A stretch of 30,243 bases of DNA from Strigamia acuminata (GCA_949358305.1 CASHSZ010000023.1:1-30243), one strand, 5' to 3'. Numbered from the stretch's first letter, positions 1 to 10,525 are shown. Numbers and translations: made by a program. Notes: generated by a model not told the origin, from the sequence alone.

Positions 1-416
1 TTAAGGGGCTAGCCTACCCGCCATCTTGCCTGTTTTCTGATGCTACAAGGCGGTCTTAGTTTCGTCATAGCTAAATGACTATTGCATATTTTTTTTTCTT
101 TTTTTTTTTTCTAAATACTAATTAATAAACTGAATGTTTATATTATGTTACATTTGTGATATTTGTTCAATTTGTTTTTCAATCATTAAAATTAGAACAT
201 GATTTTAAAAAAAAAAATTTTATTTTTTTTAAAAATAGAAGTAATAGAAACCTAGATAAAACAATTTTATATGTTGCATTAATTTTTATTTATGAAAATT
301 TTTGAAATTGTTACTGTAAACTTGAAATTACGAAGCAAATGTTTTAGATGTGATTGTGCTGCCACCTATTAGTGAAGTGTACCGATACACTACTTTAGCA
401 TGCGTAGGAATATGAT

Positions 417-466
417 TTAGTCACGTGATTTTTTAGTCATGTGATTTTTCAGTCATATGATTTCAC
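417..466. repeat. Three tandem copies of a 16-17 bp TCAYRTGATTT motif
   Basis: Three imperfect copies follow each other directly. Each contains a six-base core that is CACGTG, CATGTG or CATATG, followed by ATTT. The first is a canonical E-box palindrome and the others are E-box variants. Clustered degenerate E-boxes upstream of the short ORF at 517 could be a regulatory site, but position is the only support for that. Confidence 0.45.
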
Positions 467-516
467 AGATCATTTTTTTTTCTTTTGATTCAATACGACC
501 ATTGCAATCATAAAAA

Positions 517-627
517 ATGTCAAAAAGAAAAAGTACAAAAGCAAGAATCTGGCAAAGTGCTCGGCGAAAGAAGAGGACCTGTAACCACTTAAAAAAGTTT
601 TATGGCTTACCAAAAACTAAAAAGTAA
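517..627 (+). CDS. Possible 36-residue basic peptide
   Basis: A complete short ORF runs from ATG to TAA and encodes 36 residues, of which about 16 are Lys or Arg. Its first residues read MSKRKSTKAR and its last read YGLPKTKK. It lies just downstream of the E-box-like triplet in otherwise AT-rich DNA. It could be the first exon of a spliced gene, because the sequence at its end (AAAAAGTAATTT) resembles a splice donor. No family is recognised, and chance is a real possibility. Confidence 0.2.
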   Translation: MSKRKSTKARIWQSARRKKRTCNHLKKFYGLPKTKK

Positions 628-660
628 TTTATTTATTTGAAATTTTATATTATTTTAATT

Positions 661-1060
661 CTGGGTCATATTTTTGGATGTCGGGTCACTTTGGTGCCGA
701 TTATTTCGATGCCTAACCAAAAAAAACCCTAAATTTTCACCCAAATTTATTGATGGATTACTTCGGCGCCATCATTTCATCGTCAATCTCTTCGTCGCCA
801 ATCATTGCTTTGGCAATCACTTCGTCACCGCTCATTTCTTTGGCAATCACTTCGTCACCGCTCATTTCTTTGGCAATCACTACATTGACTGTCGGCCGTA
901 CGTTTTTGACTGTCGACCGTCAGCTTTCGACTGTCGGCCGTACGTTTTCGATGTCGGCCGTACGTTTTCGATGTCAGCCATACGTTTTCAACTGTTGGCC
1001 GACGACTGTCGGCCGTCAGCTGTCGCGGCATTTGTATATATATATTTTTTTTTATAAATT
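661..1060. repeat. Degenerate tandem repeats with CGGCCGTACG and TTCGTCACCG cores
   Basis: Two short repeat types sit side by side. At 755-885 a unit of about 36 bases containing CTTCGTCACCGCTCATTTC and TTGGCAATCA repeats two to three times. At 890-1025 a unit of about 20-24 bases with the core GTCGGCCGTACGTTTTCGA repeats about six times, including diverged forms. The open frames here come from repeats lacking stops and are not called as genes. Confidence 0.6.
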
Positions 1061-1870
1061 GTAATAAAAATCACGAAACAAAACATAAATTGCACAAATT
1101 GCAACACACACTCGGTGTATGGCAGCGATGGTCACGACAGCTGACTGCCGATTGGCGGGGAATTTGTTTGAGATTGGCGGGCCATACGTTTTCGACTGTT
1201 GGACGTCGACTGTCGACAGCTGTTTTTATGCACTTTTTGGCTAGTTTTCATGCGAGTTTTGGCCAGTTTTCATGCGACACGTTTTTCCGGCAAATTTTAT
1301 AGGTGTTTGCAGGGGAATTTGAGGGGAATTTGTTTGAGATTGGCGGGGAATTTGTTGGAGATTGGCGGCAAATTTGACACGTTTTTGAGGGGAATTTGTT
1401 GGAGATTGGCGGCAAATTTGACACGTTTTTGAGGGAAATTTGTTTGAGATTGGCGGGGAATTTGTTTGAGATTGGCGGCAAATTTGACACGTTTTTGCGC
1501 AAATTTGACACGTTTTTGAGGGGAATTTGTTTGAGATTGGCGGCAAATTTGACACGTTTTTGAGGGAAATTTGTTTGAGATTGGCGGGGAATTTGTTTGA
1601 GATTGGCGGCAAATTTGACACGAATTTGCGGCCGTACGTTTTCGATGTTGGCCATACGTTTTCGACTGTTGGACGTCGACTGTCGGCAGTCAGCTGTCGC
1701 GGCCATCAGCTGTCTACTGTCGGCCGGTTTTCTACTAATTTCCGTAAAAAAAAATTGCAAATGCATTTGTATATTTATATTTATAAATTTTAATAAAAAT
1801 CACCAAACAAAACACAAATTGCACAAATTGCAACACACACGCGTTGTATGGCAGCGATGGTCACAACAGC
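1052..1870. repeat. Direct repeat pair of about 85 bp flanking the 44-bp repeat block
   Basis: Bases 1052-1142 and 1783-1870 are near-identical. Both start in a TATA-rich stretch, run through an AAATTGCACAAATTGCAACA motif and end at a TATGGCAGCGATGGTCAC motif. In both copies the preceding sequence carries the CGTACG/GTCGACTGTCGGC repeats. The whole block therefore looks like two copies of a larger satellite unit with a short-period expansion between them. Confidence 0.6.
1310..1635. repeat. Tandem repeats built from GAGATTGGCGG and AAATTTGACACG blocks
   Basis: Two modules alternate. One contains GAATTTGTTTGAGATTGGCGG and the other contains CAAATTTGACACGTTTTTGAG. Together they give a roughly 44-bp unit repeated about six times with internal deletions. 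The modules shuffle in order, as expected from unequal exchange. The minus strand stays open through the block only because the repeat lacks stops in that frame. Confidence 0.7.
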
Positions 1871-2690
1871 TGTTTTCATGCGCTTTTTGGCCAATATTTA
1901 TGCGATGTTTGACCACCAATTCTGGTGCGATTTTTGGGAATATTTTATACGATTTTTAGGCAAGACAGAAATAAAGATATAAAAATTTTGTCAAAGATTT
2001 TATTTGTTTTTGTACCAAATGTCATACGATTTTGGGCAAGATTTCTTCCAATTTTTGGCCATTTTTTATGCGTTTCGGGTCTGTTTTCAGGCGCTTTTTG
2101 GCCAGTTTCAAAGCGATTTTTGGCCAATATTTATGAGATGTTTGGCAACAAATATGCTGTGAATATGCGGCAATAAGCCGTGAATTATTATTGGCAAGTA
2201 ATCGTGTGATTTTGGGAATGATTTCAACCGATTTTGTACAAGATTTGTTGTGATTTTGTGCAAGATTTGTTGCGATTTTGGGTAGAATTTGTTGCGATTT
2301 TTGGCCAGATTATGTGCAATCTTGGGCCAGAGATTATGTGCCATCTTGGGCCAGTTTTGGTGCAATTTAGGCCAAGATTTGCTGCGATTTTGGGGAACTT
2401 CTTGCCCTTTATTGTTGGCAAGAAGTTGTACGATTATGGCAATGAAATTAGCTGTTTTGTGCAAAATTTTGTTCGATTTTGGCCAATAATTTAAACTATT
2501 TTTGGTCAATGTTTCTGAGATTTTGGGGACACTTTTATACAATTTTGGACCAGTTTTGGTTGAAATTTTGGGCCAGGTTAGGTGCGATTTTGGGTCGAAT
2601 TTGGTACGATTTTGGGCCAGATTTGGTGCGATTTTATGCATTTGGACCAGTTTTGGTGGCAATTTTGGGCCAGATTAGGTGCGATTCTAT
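1865..2690. repeat. Degenerate satellite with TGGGCCAGATTTGGTGCGATTTT-like units
   Basis: About 25-30 diverged copies of a 25-30 base unit are recognisable by the cores TTTTGGCCA and TGCGATTTTGGG. Divergence rises to the left, and copies are clearest at 2560-2690. Long minus-strand reading frames across this block encode repetitive Asn/Lys/Pro-rich peptides that merely translate the satellite, so no gene is called. Confidence 0.65.
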
Positions 2691-3547
2691 CCTTCGGAAG
2701 CGAGTGCACCCGCAAAATCCGCACTTTGGGAGTGACTATTCCTCGGATTCCGGCCGGACCAAACTCTTCCGGAAAATGTCCGGGGGAATGCTGAGAGTGC
2801 CGATAGACGACATTCGATTTTATGTCGTGGATTTTTGTGCGGTTTGCGCCGTGTTTATTATTCGTACGAGATTTGGTATTTTCGCAGGGTTGTTGTCGCG
2901 CGAGATTCATCGGGGTAAAGCGAGTTCATCAACGACCTCGCCGGTGAATGTTGCTAAAAATCTGTGCAAGTGTTGTCAAATATTGCCGTGATTCGATGGA
3001 ATTTTTGTCAGACATTGGGAAATTTTTTTTGACTTGTCCAACGCGCCAGTAAATCGAGCGTCCACACGCGCCCACATGCGTGAACAGTGCACTCGCCCTC
3101 CGCGCCCCGTCGGCGTAGGCGCCGGCCGTCCCCCCTTTCTCTCTCTCTCTCTCTCTTCCGCCCGGGAATCGCCCTTCCGCCCGTCACCGAATTTTGTCAA
3201 TATCTGATAAATTTCCACAGAATTGCAGCGACATTGTACGGGATATTTCTGCCCGATTTGACGGACTTATGTAAAACATTGTTGAAATTCCGTGGAAATT
3301 TATAAAATATTGACAAAGGTTGGTGACCGACCCACGGCGCGTTGCGGCGCGGTCGGAGCACGCGACCCAATCCCCCCCTCCCCCCGTCCCCAAAAAACCA
3401 CGCCCCGAGGAACCCCGAGGTTCGGTTTCCGACCGGGTCGCCTCTTGATCCGACCCGGGGCGCGTCACGGCGCGGTCGGAGGACGGCCCTCGCCCCCAAA
3501 AACCACACTCCGGGTCACGTGGTCTCGCACCCGACTCTCTCAGTTAT
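2691..3547. other. Transition zone from AT-rich to GC-rich DNA
   Basis: Composition switches here from the AT-rich satellites on the left to the GC-rich array on the right. The zone contains a CT dinucleotide run near 3138-3156, the long inverted repeat at 3183-3327, and a GC-rich stretch at 3328-3540 in which a block around GGCGCGGTCGGAG occurs twice (near 3348 and 3470). I find no ORF with a credible start or recognisable protein. Confidence 0.5.
3183..3327. repeat. Imperfect inverted repeat, arms of about 42 bp
   Basis: The left arm (3183-3224) begins GTCACCGAATTTTGTCAATAT and ends CCACAGAATT. The right arm (3286-3327) begins AATTCCGTGG and ends ATTGACAAAGGTTGGTGAC. The arms are near reverse complements along their whole length and enclose about 61 bases. 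This could extrude as a cruciform or be the remnant of a small inverted-repeat element. Confidence 0.75.
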
Positions 3548-3574
3548 CCCGTTACGGCCCTTGGCCGTAACGGG
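3548..3574. repeat. Perfect 12-bp hairpin at the left edge of the GTTAAC array
   Basis: The arm CCCGTTACGGCC (3548-3559) is followed by a three-base loop and by the exact reverse complement GGCCGTAACGGG (3563-3574). It marks the boundary where the palindromic array begins. Confidence 0.8.
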
Positions 3575-3790
3575 CCGTTACGGGATCGTGACGGGACCGT
3601 CGGCGGCCCGTTAACGGCCCGCACGGGCCGTGACGGGATCGTGACGGGACCGTTGGCGGCCCGTTAACGGCCCGCACGCGCCGTGACGGGACCGTGACGG
3701 GACCGTCGGCGGCCCGTTAACGGCCCGTACGACTCCATGCGGGCCGTTGACGGGCCGTTAACGGGCCGTTAACGGGCCGTTAACGGCGTA

Positions 3791-5962
3791 AATCGAAAAA
3801 ATCAACAACCGACAACACGTACGTGAAAACGCGTACAACATTCATAGACATTAATCTCGAATCCTGTTTTTGGTTTTACGCCGTTAACGGGCCGTTAACG
3901 GGCCGTTAACGGCCCGTTAACGGCCCGTTAACGGCCCGCGTGAGGTCGTACGGGCCGTCGGCGAGCCGAAGTCCGGGAACGAAGGCCGTGACGGGATCGT
4001 GACGGGACTGTCGGCGGCCCGTTAACGGCCCGCACGCGCCGTGACGGGACCGTGACGGGACCGTCGGCGGCCCGTTAACGGCCCGTGCGGGCCGTTGCGG
4101 GATCGTGACGGGATCGTCGACGGCCCGTTAACGGCCCGTGCGGGCCGTTGCGGGCCGTTGACGGGCCGTTGACGGGCCGTTAACGGGCCGTTAACGGGCC
4201 GTTACGGCGTGAATCGAAAAAATCAACAACCGACAACACGTACATGAAAACGCGTACAACATTCATAGACATTAATCTCGAATCCTGTTTTCGGTTTTGC
4301 CCCGTTAACGGGCCGTTAACGGGCCGTTAACGGGCCGTTAACGGCCCGTGCGGGCCGTTGCGGGATCGTGACGGGACCGTCGACGGCCCGTTAACGGCCC
4401 GTGCGGGCCGTTGCGGGATCGTGACGGGACCGTCAGCGGCCCGTTAACGGCCCGTGCGGGCCGTTGCGGGATCGTGACGGGATCGTCGACGGCCCGTTAA
4501 CGGCCCGTGCGGGCCGTTGCGGGATCGTGACGGGACCGTCAGCGGCCCGTTAACGGCCCGTGCGGGCCGTTGCGGGATCGTGACGGGATCGTCGACGGCC
4601 CGTTAACGGCCCGTGCGGGCCGTTGCGGGCCGTTGACGGGCCGTTGACGGGCCGTTAACGGGCCGTTAACGGGCCGTTACGGCGTGAATCGAAAAAATCA
4701 ACAACCGACAACACGTACATGAAAACGCGTACAACATTCATAGACATTAATCTCGAATCCTGTTTTTGGTTTTACGCCGTTAACGGGCCGTTAACGGGCC
4801 GTTAACGGCCCGTTAACGGCCCGCGTGAGGTCGTACGGGCCGTCGGCGAGCCGAAGTCCGGGAACGAAGGCCGTGACGGGATCGTGACGGGACCGTCAGC
4901 GGCCCGTTAACGGCCCGTGCGGGCCGTTGCGGGATCGTGACGGGATCGTCGACGGCCCGTTAACGGCCCGTGCGGGCCGTTGCGGGCCGTTGACGGGCCG
5001 TTGACGGGCCGTTAACGGGCCGTTAACGGGCCGTTACGGCGTGAATCGAAAAAATCAACAACCGACAACACGTACATGAAAACGCGTACAACATTCATAG
5101 ACATTAATCTCGAATCCTGTTTTCGGTTTTGCCCCGTTAACGGGCCGTTAACGGGCCGTTAACGGGCCGTTAACGGCCCGTGCGGGCCGTTGCGGGATCG
5201 TGACGGGACCGTCGACGGCCCGTTAACGGCCCGTGCGGGCCGTTGCGGGATCGTGACGGGACCGTCAGCGGCCCGTTAACGGCCCGTGCGGGCCGTTGCG
5301 GGATCGTGACGGGATCGTCGACGGCCCGTTAACGGCCCGTGCGGGCCGTTGCGGGATCGTGACGGGACCGTCAGCGGCCCGTTAACGGCCCGTGCGGGCC
5401 GTTGCGGGATCGTGACGGGATCGTCGACGGCCCGTTAACGGCCCGTGCGGGCCGTTGCGGGCCGTTGACGGGCCGTTGACGGGCCGTTAACGGGCCGTTA
5501 ACGGGCCGTTACGGCGTGAATCGAAAAAATCAACAACCGACAACACGTACATGAAAACGCGTACAACATTCATAGACATTAATCTCGAATCCTGTTTTTG
5601 GTTTTACGCCGTTAACGGGCCGTTAACGGGCCGTTAACGGCCCGTTAACGGCCCGCGTGAGGTCGTACGGGCCGTCGGCGAGCCGAAGTCCGGGAACGAA
5701 GGCCGTGACGGGATCGTGACGGGACCGTCAGCGGCCCGTTAACGGCCCGTGCGGGCCGTTGCGGGATCGTGACGGGATCGTCGACGGCCCGTTAACGGCC
5801 CGTGCGGGCCGTTGCGGGCCGTTGACGGGCCGTTGACGGGCCGTTAACGGGCCGTTAACGGGCCGTTACGGCGTAAATCGAAAAAATCAACAACCGACAA
5901 CACGTACGTGAAAACGCGTACAACATTCATAGACATTAATCTCGAATCCTGTTTTTGGTTTT
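3791..5962. repeat. Six 87-bp AT-rich islands inside the palindromic array
   Basis: Near-identical copies lie at 3791-3877, 4212-4298, 4687-4773, 5044-5130, 5519-5605 and 5876-5962. Each begins AATCGAAAAAATCAACAACC and ends CGAATCCTG plus TTTT(T/C)GGTTTT. Copies 1 and 6 carry the ten-base palindrome CACGTACGTG, whereas copies 2-5 read CACGTACATG. In copies 1 and 6 the flanks are themselves inverted (ACGGCGTAAA on the left, TTTACGCCGT on the right), so an AT-rich centre sits inside a large dyad. Such an easily melted centre between GC-rich dyads is what one expects of an origin core, but that is inference. Confidence 0.8.
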
Positions 5963-6761
5963 ACGCCGTTAACGGGCCGTTAACGGCCCGTTAACGGCCC
6001 GTTAACGGCCCGCACAGGCCGTGACGGGATCGTGACGGGACTGTCGGCGGCCCGTTAACGGCCCGCACGAGCCGTGACGGGATCGTGACGGGACCGTCGG
6101 CAGCCCGTTAACGGCCCGTACGACTCCATGCGGGCCGTTGACGGGATCGTGACGGGACCGTCGGCAGCCCGTTAACGGCCCGCACGGGCCGTGACGGGAT
6201 CGTGACGGGACCGTCGGCGGCCCGTTAACGGCCCGCACGGGCCGTGACGGGATCGTGACGGGACCGTCGGCGGCCCGTTAACGGCCCGTACGACTCCATG
6301 CGGGCCGTTGACGGGATCGTGACGGGACCGTCGGCAGCCCGTTAACGGCCCGCACGGGCCGTGACGGGATCGTGACGGGACCGTCGGCGGCCCGTTAACG
6401 GCCCGCACGGGCCGTGACGGGATCGTGACGGGACCGTCGGCGGCCCGTTAACGGCCCGCACGAGCCGTGACGGGATCGTGACGGGACCGTTGGCGGCCCG
6501 TTAACGGCCCGCACGGGCCGTGACGGGATCGTGACGGGACCGTCGGCGGCCCGTTAACGGCTTGTACGGGCCGTTACGGGATCGTGACGGGACCGTCGGC
6601 GGCCCGTTAACGGCCCGCACGGGCCGTTAACGGGGTCGTTACGGGACCGTCGGCGGCCCGTGCGGCGGCCTCGCCAACCTCGTGCGGCCCGTTAACGGCC
6701 CGTACGGGCCGTTACGGGGCCGTTGCGGGATCGTCGGCGGCCCGTTAACGGCCCGCACGGG

Positions 6762-7335
6762 ACAACGGGCGCCAACGAGCGCCGGTAGTCCCGGTAATTT
6801 GTTTCAAAATAAATATTTGTCACCGTCTCCCCTCCCTCCTCCTCCTCCCCCTCCTCTCCCTCTCGAGGCCAGACACGGCCGCTCCAAAATACGAACCACG
6901 ACGATGCCTCCGTACCGATAGACCGAGTGGGTCGCGCGACAGACAATGCGCGCAAACTACCGTCGGCGCACGGTGTGCACGGCGCAACACCACGGAAGTA
7001 ACTACCGGTGCGCCCCTCGTGCGTGCGAGGCAACCCCGAGCTCGCTTAAAGAAGCCACGCAACAACAACCGAGTTCGTTTATCTATTTATTTATTTTTTA
7101 TTCGTCTAGCATTTTAAACGAATCGATGAAAACAAATGAAAACAAACAAACAAATTAATAAACAAATCGAATACATAAAAAAATAAAATAAAATAAAATA
7201 AAATAAAATAAAATAAAGATGAAATGAAATGAAATAAAATGAAATATTGGCCGTTTCGATCCTCGATGTCGCCTTTATCTGCCTATCCATCTATTCTGAA
7301 ATGAGAGAAGAAAAGATGAGTATTCGAAGAGGCGC
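6762..7335. other. Intergenic region, 3' flank of the minus-strand 202-residue gene
   Basis: The stretch holds a CCT-rich run (6828-6862), a TTTATT-rich run at 7078-7104 that supplies AATAAA polyadenylation signals on the minus strand, and an AAAAT pentanucleotide run at 7170-7217. No coding region is seen. Confidence 0.5.
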
Positions 7336-8114
7336 TTAGTGGAGAATTCGCTCACTGTCCCGTTTCTTCGACTCGCGGGTAACCGCCGGTGCGTCGGAGG
7401 AGCCACCAGTGTTGGGTGGCGGCTAAAAAAAAAAAAAAAAAAAAAAAAACGAATGTTTGTCGAAATACGGGGAAAAAAAGGTGCGTACATGCACGGTGAA
7501 CGTTTTCCACCGACTGACTCACTCACCATGCGCATCAGCATTCTAACTATAGCGCGGTGCGCGTCCAACGCCAAACGCGAGAACACGGGGCCTCCAGCCG
7601 GGAGCAACTCGACTCCATCGGCGACGTCTCGGTCGTCGCTCTCTTCCTCCTCTTCCTCTTCATCTTCTTCTTCTTCCTCTTCTTCTCCTTCTCCTCCCTC
7701 TCCTCCTTCTTCGCCCTCTCCCTCCTCCGCCACTGTCTTTGCCGGAGCCTCCAGCCCGCCCGACAAGGGAGCGGCGGACGACGTAGATGGGACGGCGTCG
7801 CTCGACGACGAGGCGACGACGCGCGCTGGCGACGATTCTCCGTCTTGACGCGGCTGGAAAATGGAGGGGGAATAGGCGAATGAATAGACGAATGAACGAC
7901 GACAATCTTGACGGGATACCTTTTTGGTTGGCGCCGGATCGCCCGCTTCCCCGGGACGCTTTACCGTTCGCTGCGTCTCCGGCGACTGTGGCTGCGTCGG
8001 CGTCTCCGACGTCCCCGGTGACGGTGGTTGCGACGGTAGCTGCGACTGCGGCGGCTGCAGCTGCGTCAGCGCCTCGTTCTCGCTCCCACTCTCGCTCTCG
8101 TTTTCGATCGGCAT
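7336..8114 (-). CDS. Three-exon gene for a 202-residue acidic low-complexity protein
   Basis: The model joins exons 8114-7920, 7853-7527 and 7422-7336 on the minus strand. The introns are 66 and 104 bases (donors GTATCC and GTGAGT, acceptors CCAG and TTTTAG), both phase 0. The protein has a Ser/Gln/Pro-rich N-terminus, a basic patch across the first junction (PTKKPRQD, a possible nuclear localisation signal), an uninterrupted Glu/Asp-rich stretch of about 35 residues near residues 115-150, then a short hydrophobic/basic helix (HRAIVRMLMRM) and a basic C-terminus ending RDSERILH. This looks like an acidic activator or chromatin-associated protein, but no family is recognised. The first intron is a multiple of three and stop-free, so retention would insert 22 residues in frame. 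Confidence 0.6.
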
Positions 8115-8931
8115 CTGTAGAGAAGGAATAAATTAAATTAAATTGAATTAAATCGAAGCGCGAGCGCGGTAAAACCGAAAGAAGAAGGGGTGGAGGTGAG
8201 GAAAAGAGACCGAAGGACGAGCGAGAGGGGGGCGCTATAGTTTCACCGCACGACTCGTTGCACTATACGAATTGCCCCGAAACAAACGCCTATTTATTTC
8301 TTTATTTTTTTTTATTTATTCATTCATTCGTTAATCTCGTCCACTCGTTAAGTTTTATCAAATTCGTTAAACTCGTTCGTCCATTCGTCAAATTGGTCGT
8401 TTCGTCTAGCGACGAGAACAACGGCGACGCTAACGTTTACGCGAGTAACTCGGTGAGTTCGTGCATTCTGCGCACGCAAAACGCGAACGCGGCCAATTGA
8501 CAAAATAACATTTTACAAGTAATGGTTTAATAATTTACCTCCGTGTGCGAAGCGCGTGTCGCGTCCATTGTGTCTGTCTGTCTGATTTTGGCGAATGAAC
8601 CGACGCGACGCCCGGTGATAACAATGGCGATAATGACACGCGACGTAGCATACTTCTAGCTAAACAACAATAATAATAATAATTCATTAAAAAAATAAAA
8701 TGAAATAGAATAATTAAATAAACAAACAAAATAATAAATAGATAAATAAATAAATAAATAAATAAATAAGTCGAAAATAAATAAACTAGCGGCGGGACGG
8801 GCCGAGGTCAGAGATTTTGCTCCGTTCTCGCGTCTGTCTATTCCGGGTAGAGGGAGGGAGCGAACGGGCGCGCGCCGGACATCGCTCGGAATTAAAAAAC
8901 GGGTAACGGGGGAAGACAGACAGTCGAAATT
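8115..8931. other. Intergenic region between the acidic gene and cassette array A
   Basis: It contains an AT-rich stretch just upstream of the minus-strand gene start (repeated AATTAAATT at 8129-8152, a plausible promoter), a TTTATT tract at 8286-8325 and an AAAT tetranucleotide run at 8740-8770. No coding region is supported. Confidence 0.45.
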
Positions 8932-9255
8932 TGATTCCCCGGTCGTGGAATCGACTCCGCGACCCGTGCTTTAACGGTTAATTGGATTATCTTCGTCGTG
9001 ACTTATCGGGATAAAAATTTTATAGAAAATCGGCCGTATCGTATTTTATTTTCATCTTCCGAGGGTCTCGCGTCGTCGTTGTGGACGGGAGTCTTCCCGA
9101 ACACGTTCGACGGGCTTCGCGAATGCTTTCAGATCGGACGCGGAACTCGGGCCCGCCGCTCGGTCGAGCGGCGCCAGTACCCGCCGAGCGGCGCGGTATC
9201 CGATCAAATAACTCCCTTGCTTCGTCACGGTCTCGGACTGGCCTTCGGGCCGGTC
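8932..9255 (+). ncRNA. Cassette A1, putative structured RNA gene
   Basis: This is the most diverged head (GGTTAATTGGATTATCTTCG). The TATA-like element is at 9011-9025. The core carries three hairpins: CGGGA/TCCCG at 9086-9099, an 8-bp perfect stem CGCCGCTC/GAGCGGCG at 9154-9173, and an imperfect TACC/GGTA stem at 9178-9198. The terminal stem GACTGGCC/GGCCGGTC closes on TTCG at 9236-9255. Whether Pol II or Pol III transcribes it is unknown. Confidence 0.55.
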
Positions 9256-9500
9256 AAAATAACAAATAAATGAATAAATCGAAAATAGAACGCCCCCGTC
9301 CCGGCGAGACTAGGGGCGGGTGGCGTCGTTGAGCGGCGGCAGCGGCGGCGGTAGCCCCGACGACTCGCCCCGAAAATAAGCTCCCGCACCAGCATTCCTT
9401 CGTCCGTCTAAACCTCGCAGCGCGTGCGGTCGCGTGCATTCTACTCGTGTCCGGTGTGGCGATCGGTACAGAGTAAAAAAAAGATCACCCGAAAAAGAAA

Positions 9501-9846
9501 GACGATTAAAGTTTTAATTCTCCGGTCGTGGAACCGACTTTGCGGTTCGTGCTTTAACCGTTAATTAGGTTATCTTCGTCGCAACTCGTCGTAATAAAAA
9601 TTTCACAGAAAATCAGCCGTTTCGTATTTTATTTTCATCTTCCGGGGGTCTCGCGCCGTCGTTGTGGACGGGAGTCTTCCCGAACACGTTCGATGGGTTT
9701 TGCCGACACTTTCAGATCGAATGCGGAACTCGGGCCCGTCGCTCGGTCGAGCGGCGCCAGTACCCGCCGAGCGGCACGGTATCCGATACCCGTCTTTTTT
9801 AAACCTCCCTTGCTTCGTCGGTCTCAGACTGGCCTTCGGGTCGGTC
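9501..9846 (+). ncRNA. Cassette A2, putative structured RNA gene
   Basis: The core closely matches A1, A7 and A8. The terminal hairpin is at 9827-9846. Its 3' arm reads GGTCGGTC instead of GGCCGGTC, a change that turns a G-C pair into G-U and so keeps the stem. A T6 run near 9795 would be awkward for Pol III read-through. Confidence 0.5.
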
Positions 9847-9874
9847 AAAATAAATAAATAAATAAATAAATGAA

Positions 9875-9929
<55 letters not shown>

Positions 9930-10167
9930 GTAGGTCGGGAAATAGAACGCGTTCGTCCCGGCGAATAGTGGCAGCTGGGGTCGTCGAGTGAGTGGCGGCG
10001 GCAGCGGCAACCTCGATGACTCGCCCCGAAAATAAAGTCCCGCGTCGGCATCCCTTCGTGCGTCCTTCGTCCGTCTAATCCTCGCAGCGCGTGCGGTCGC
10101 GTGCATTCTACTCGTGTCCGATGTAGCGACCGGTACGAGGTAAAAAAAATATCACACGAAAAAGAAA

Positions 10168-10525
10168 GACGATTAAAATTTTAATTCTCCGGTTGTGGAA
10201 CCGACTTCGCGGTTCGTGCTTTAATCGTTAATTAGATTATCGTCGTCGCAATTTATCGGAATAAAATTTTTACGGAAAATTGACATTTCCGTATTTCATT
10301 TTCATCTTTCGGGGGTCTTGCGCCGTCATAATCGGAGCGAGTCTCGCTCGATGCGTTCGACGGACTTTGTGGGAGTTTCCAGATCGCCAGCGGAACGAGG
10401 GGCCGTGGCTCGTCCGAGCGGCGCAGTACCCGTCGAGTGGCGCGGTACCCGAGTTCTTGCATCCAACGGTGGACACATCTTTGTCGAGAGCACCTCTCGG
10501 TCTCAGACCGGCCTTCGGGCCGGTC
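10168..10525 (+). ncRNA. Cassette A3, putative structured RNA gene with a different core
   Basis: The first hairpin has a different stem from A1 (GAGCGA/TCGCTC with a GTC loop, 10335-10349) at the equivalent position. The terminal hairpin at 10506-10525 reads GACCGGCC/GGCCGGTC, converting the G-U pair of the other units to C-G. Both changes preserve base pairing. Confidence 0.55.

Larger units (their letters stand above)
1..660. other. AT-rich segment without a convincing gene
   Basis: This stretch is strongly AT-rich with A and T homopolymers, unlike the GC-rich DNA that begins near 2700. The first four bases are TTAA, followed by a GGCTAGCC palindrome. A small inverted repeat (AGTGTA and TACACT separated by four bases) lies at 375-390. 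Apart from the triplicated motif at 417-466 and one short basic ORF at 517-627, I see nothing functional. Confidence 0.6.
3548..6761. repeat. 3.2-kb GC-rich array of GTTAAC-centred palindromes
   Basis: The array is made of the palindrome CCGTTAACGG, often extended to GGGCCGTTAACGGCCC, arranged in two ways. One is direct runs at a spacing of about 11-12 bases. The other is a unit of about 53 bases containing CGTGACGGGATCGTGACGGG followed by the palindrome. The middle part (about 4200-5880) is a higher-order repeat of about 832 bp present twice, almost identical. Six AT-rich 87-bp islands punctuate the array at alternating spacings of 475 and 357 bases. ORFs across it are repeat artefacts. The dense dyad symmetry and AT-rich islands would suit a replication origin, a protein-binding array or a fragile satellite. 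The sequence alone does not decide. Confidence 0.85.

Noticed and set aside
1-40. piggyBac terminal repeat beginning at the first TTAA
   Set aside because: piggyBac-type ends normally continue with CCY after TTAA. Here the sequence is GGGGCTAG, and no matching inverted copy is visible in the window.
1248-1766. Minus-strand ORF of 172 codons, Asn/Pro/Lys-rich
   Set aside because: It translates the 44-bp tandem repeat; the frame is open only because the unit lacks stops.
2108-2662. Minus-strand ORF of 184 codons
   Set aside because: The peptide is a degenerate translation of the TGCGATTTTGGG satellite, with no domain and no splice context.
6002-6408. Two near-identical 78-codon minus-strand ORFs
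   Set aside because: They are repeat-derived from the 53-bp units of the GTTAAC array.
3548-6761. CRISPR array
   Set aside because: Repeats are palindromic but there are no unique spacers. The intervening DNA is itself repetitive, and the context is eukaryotic.
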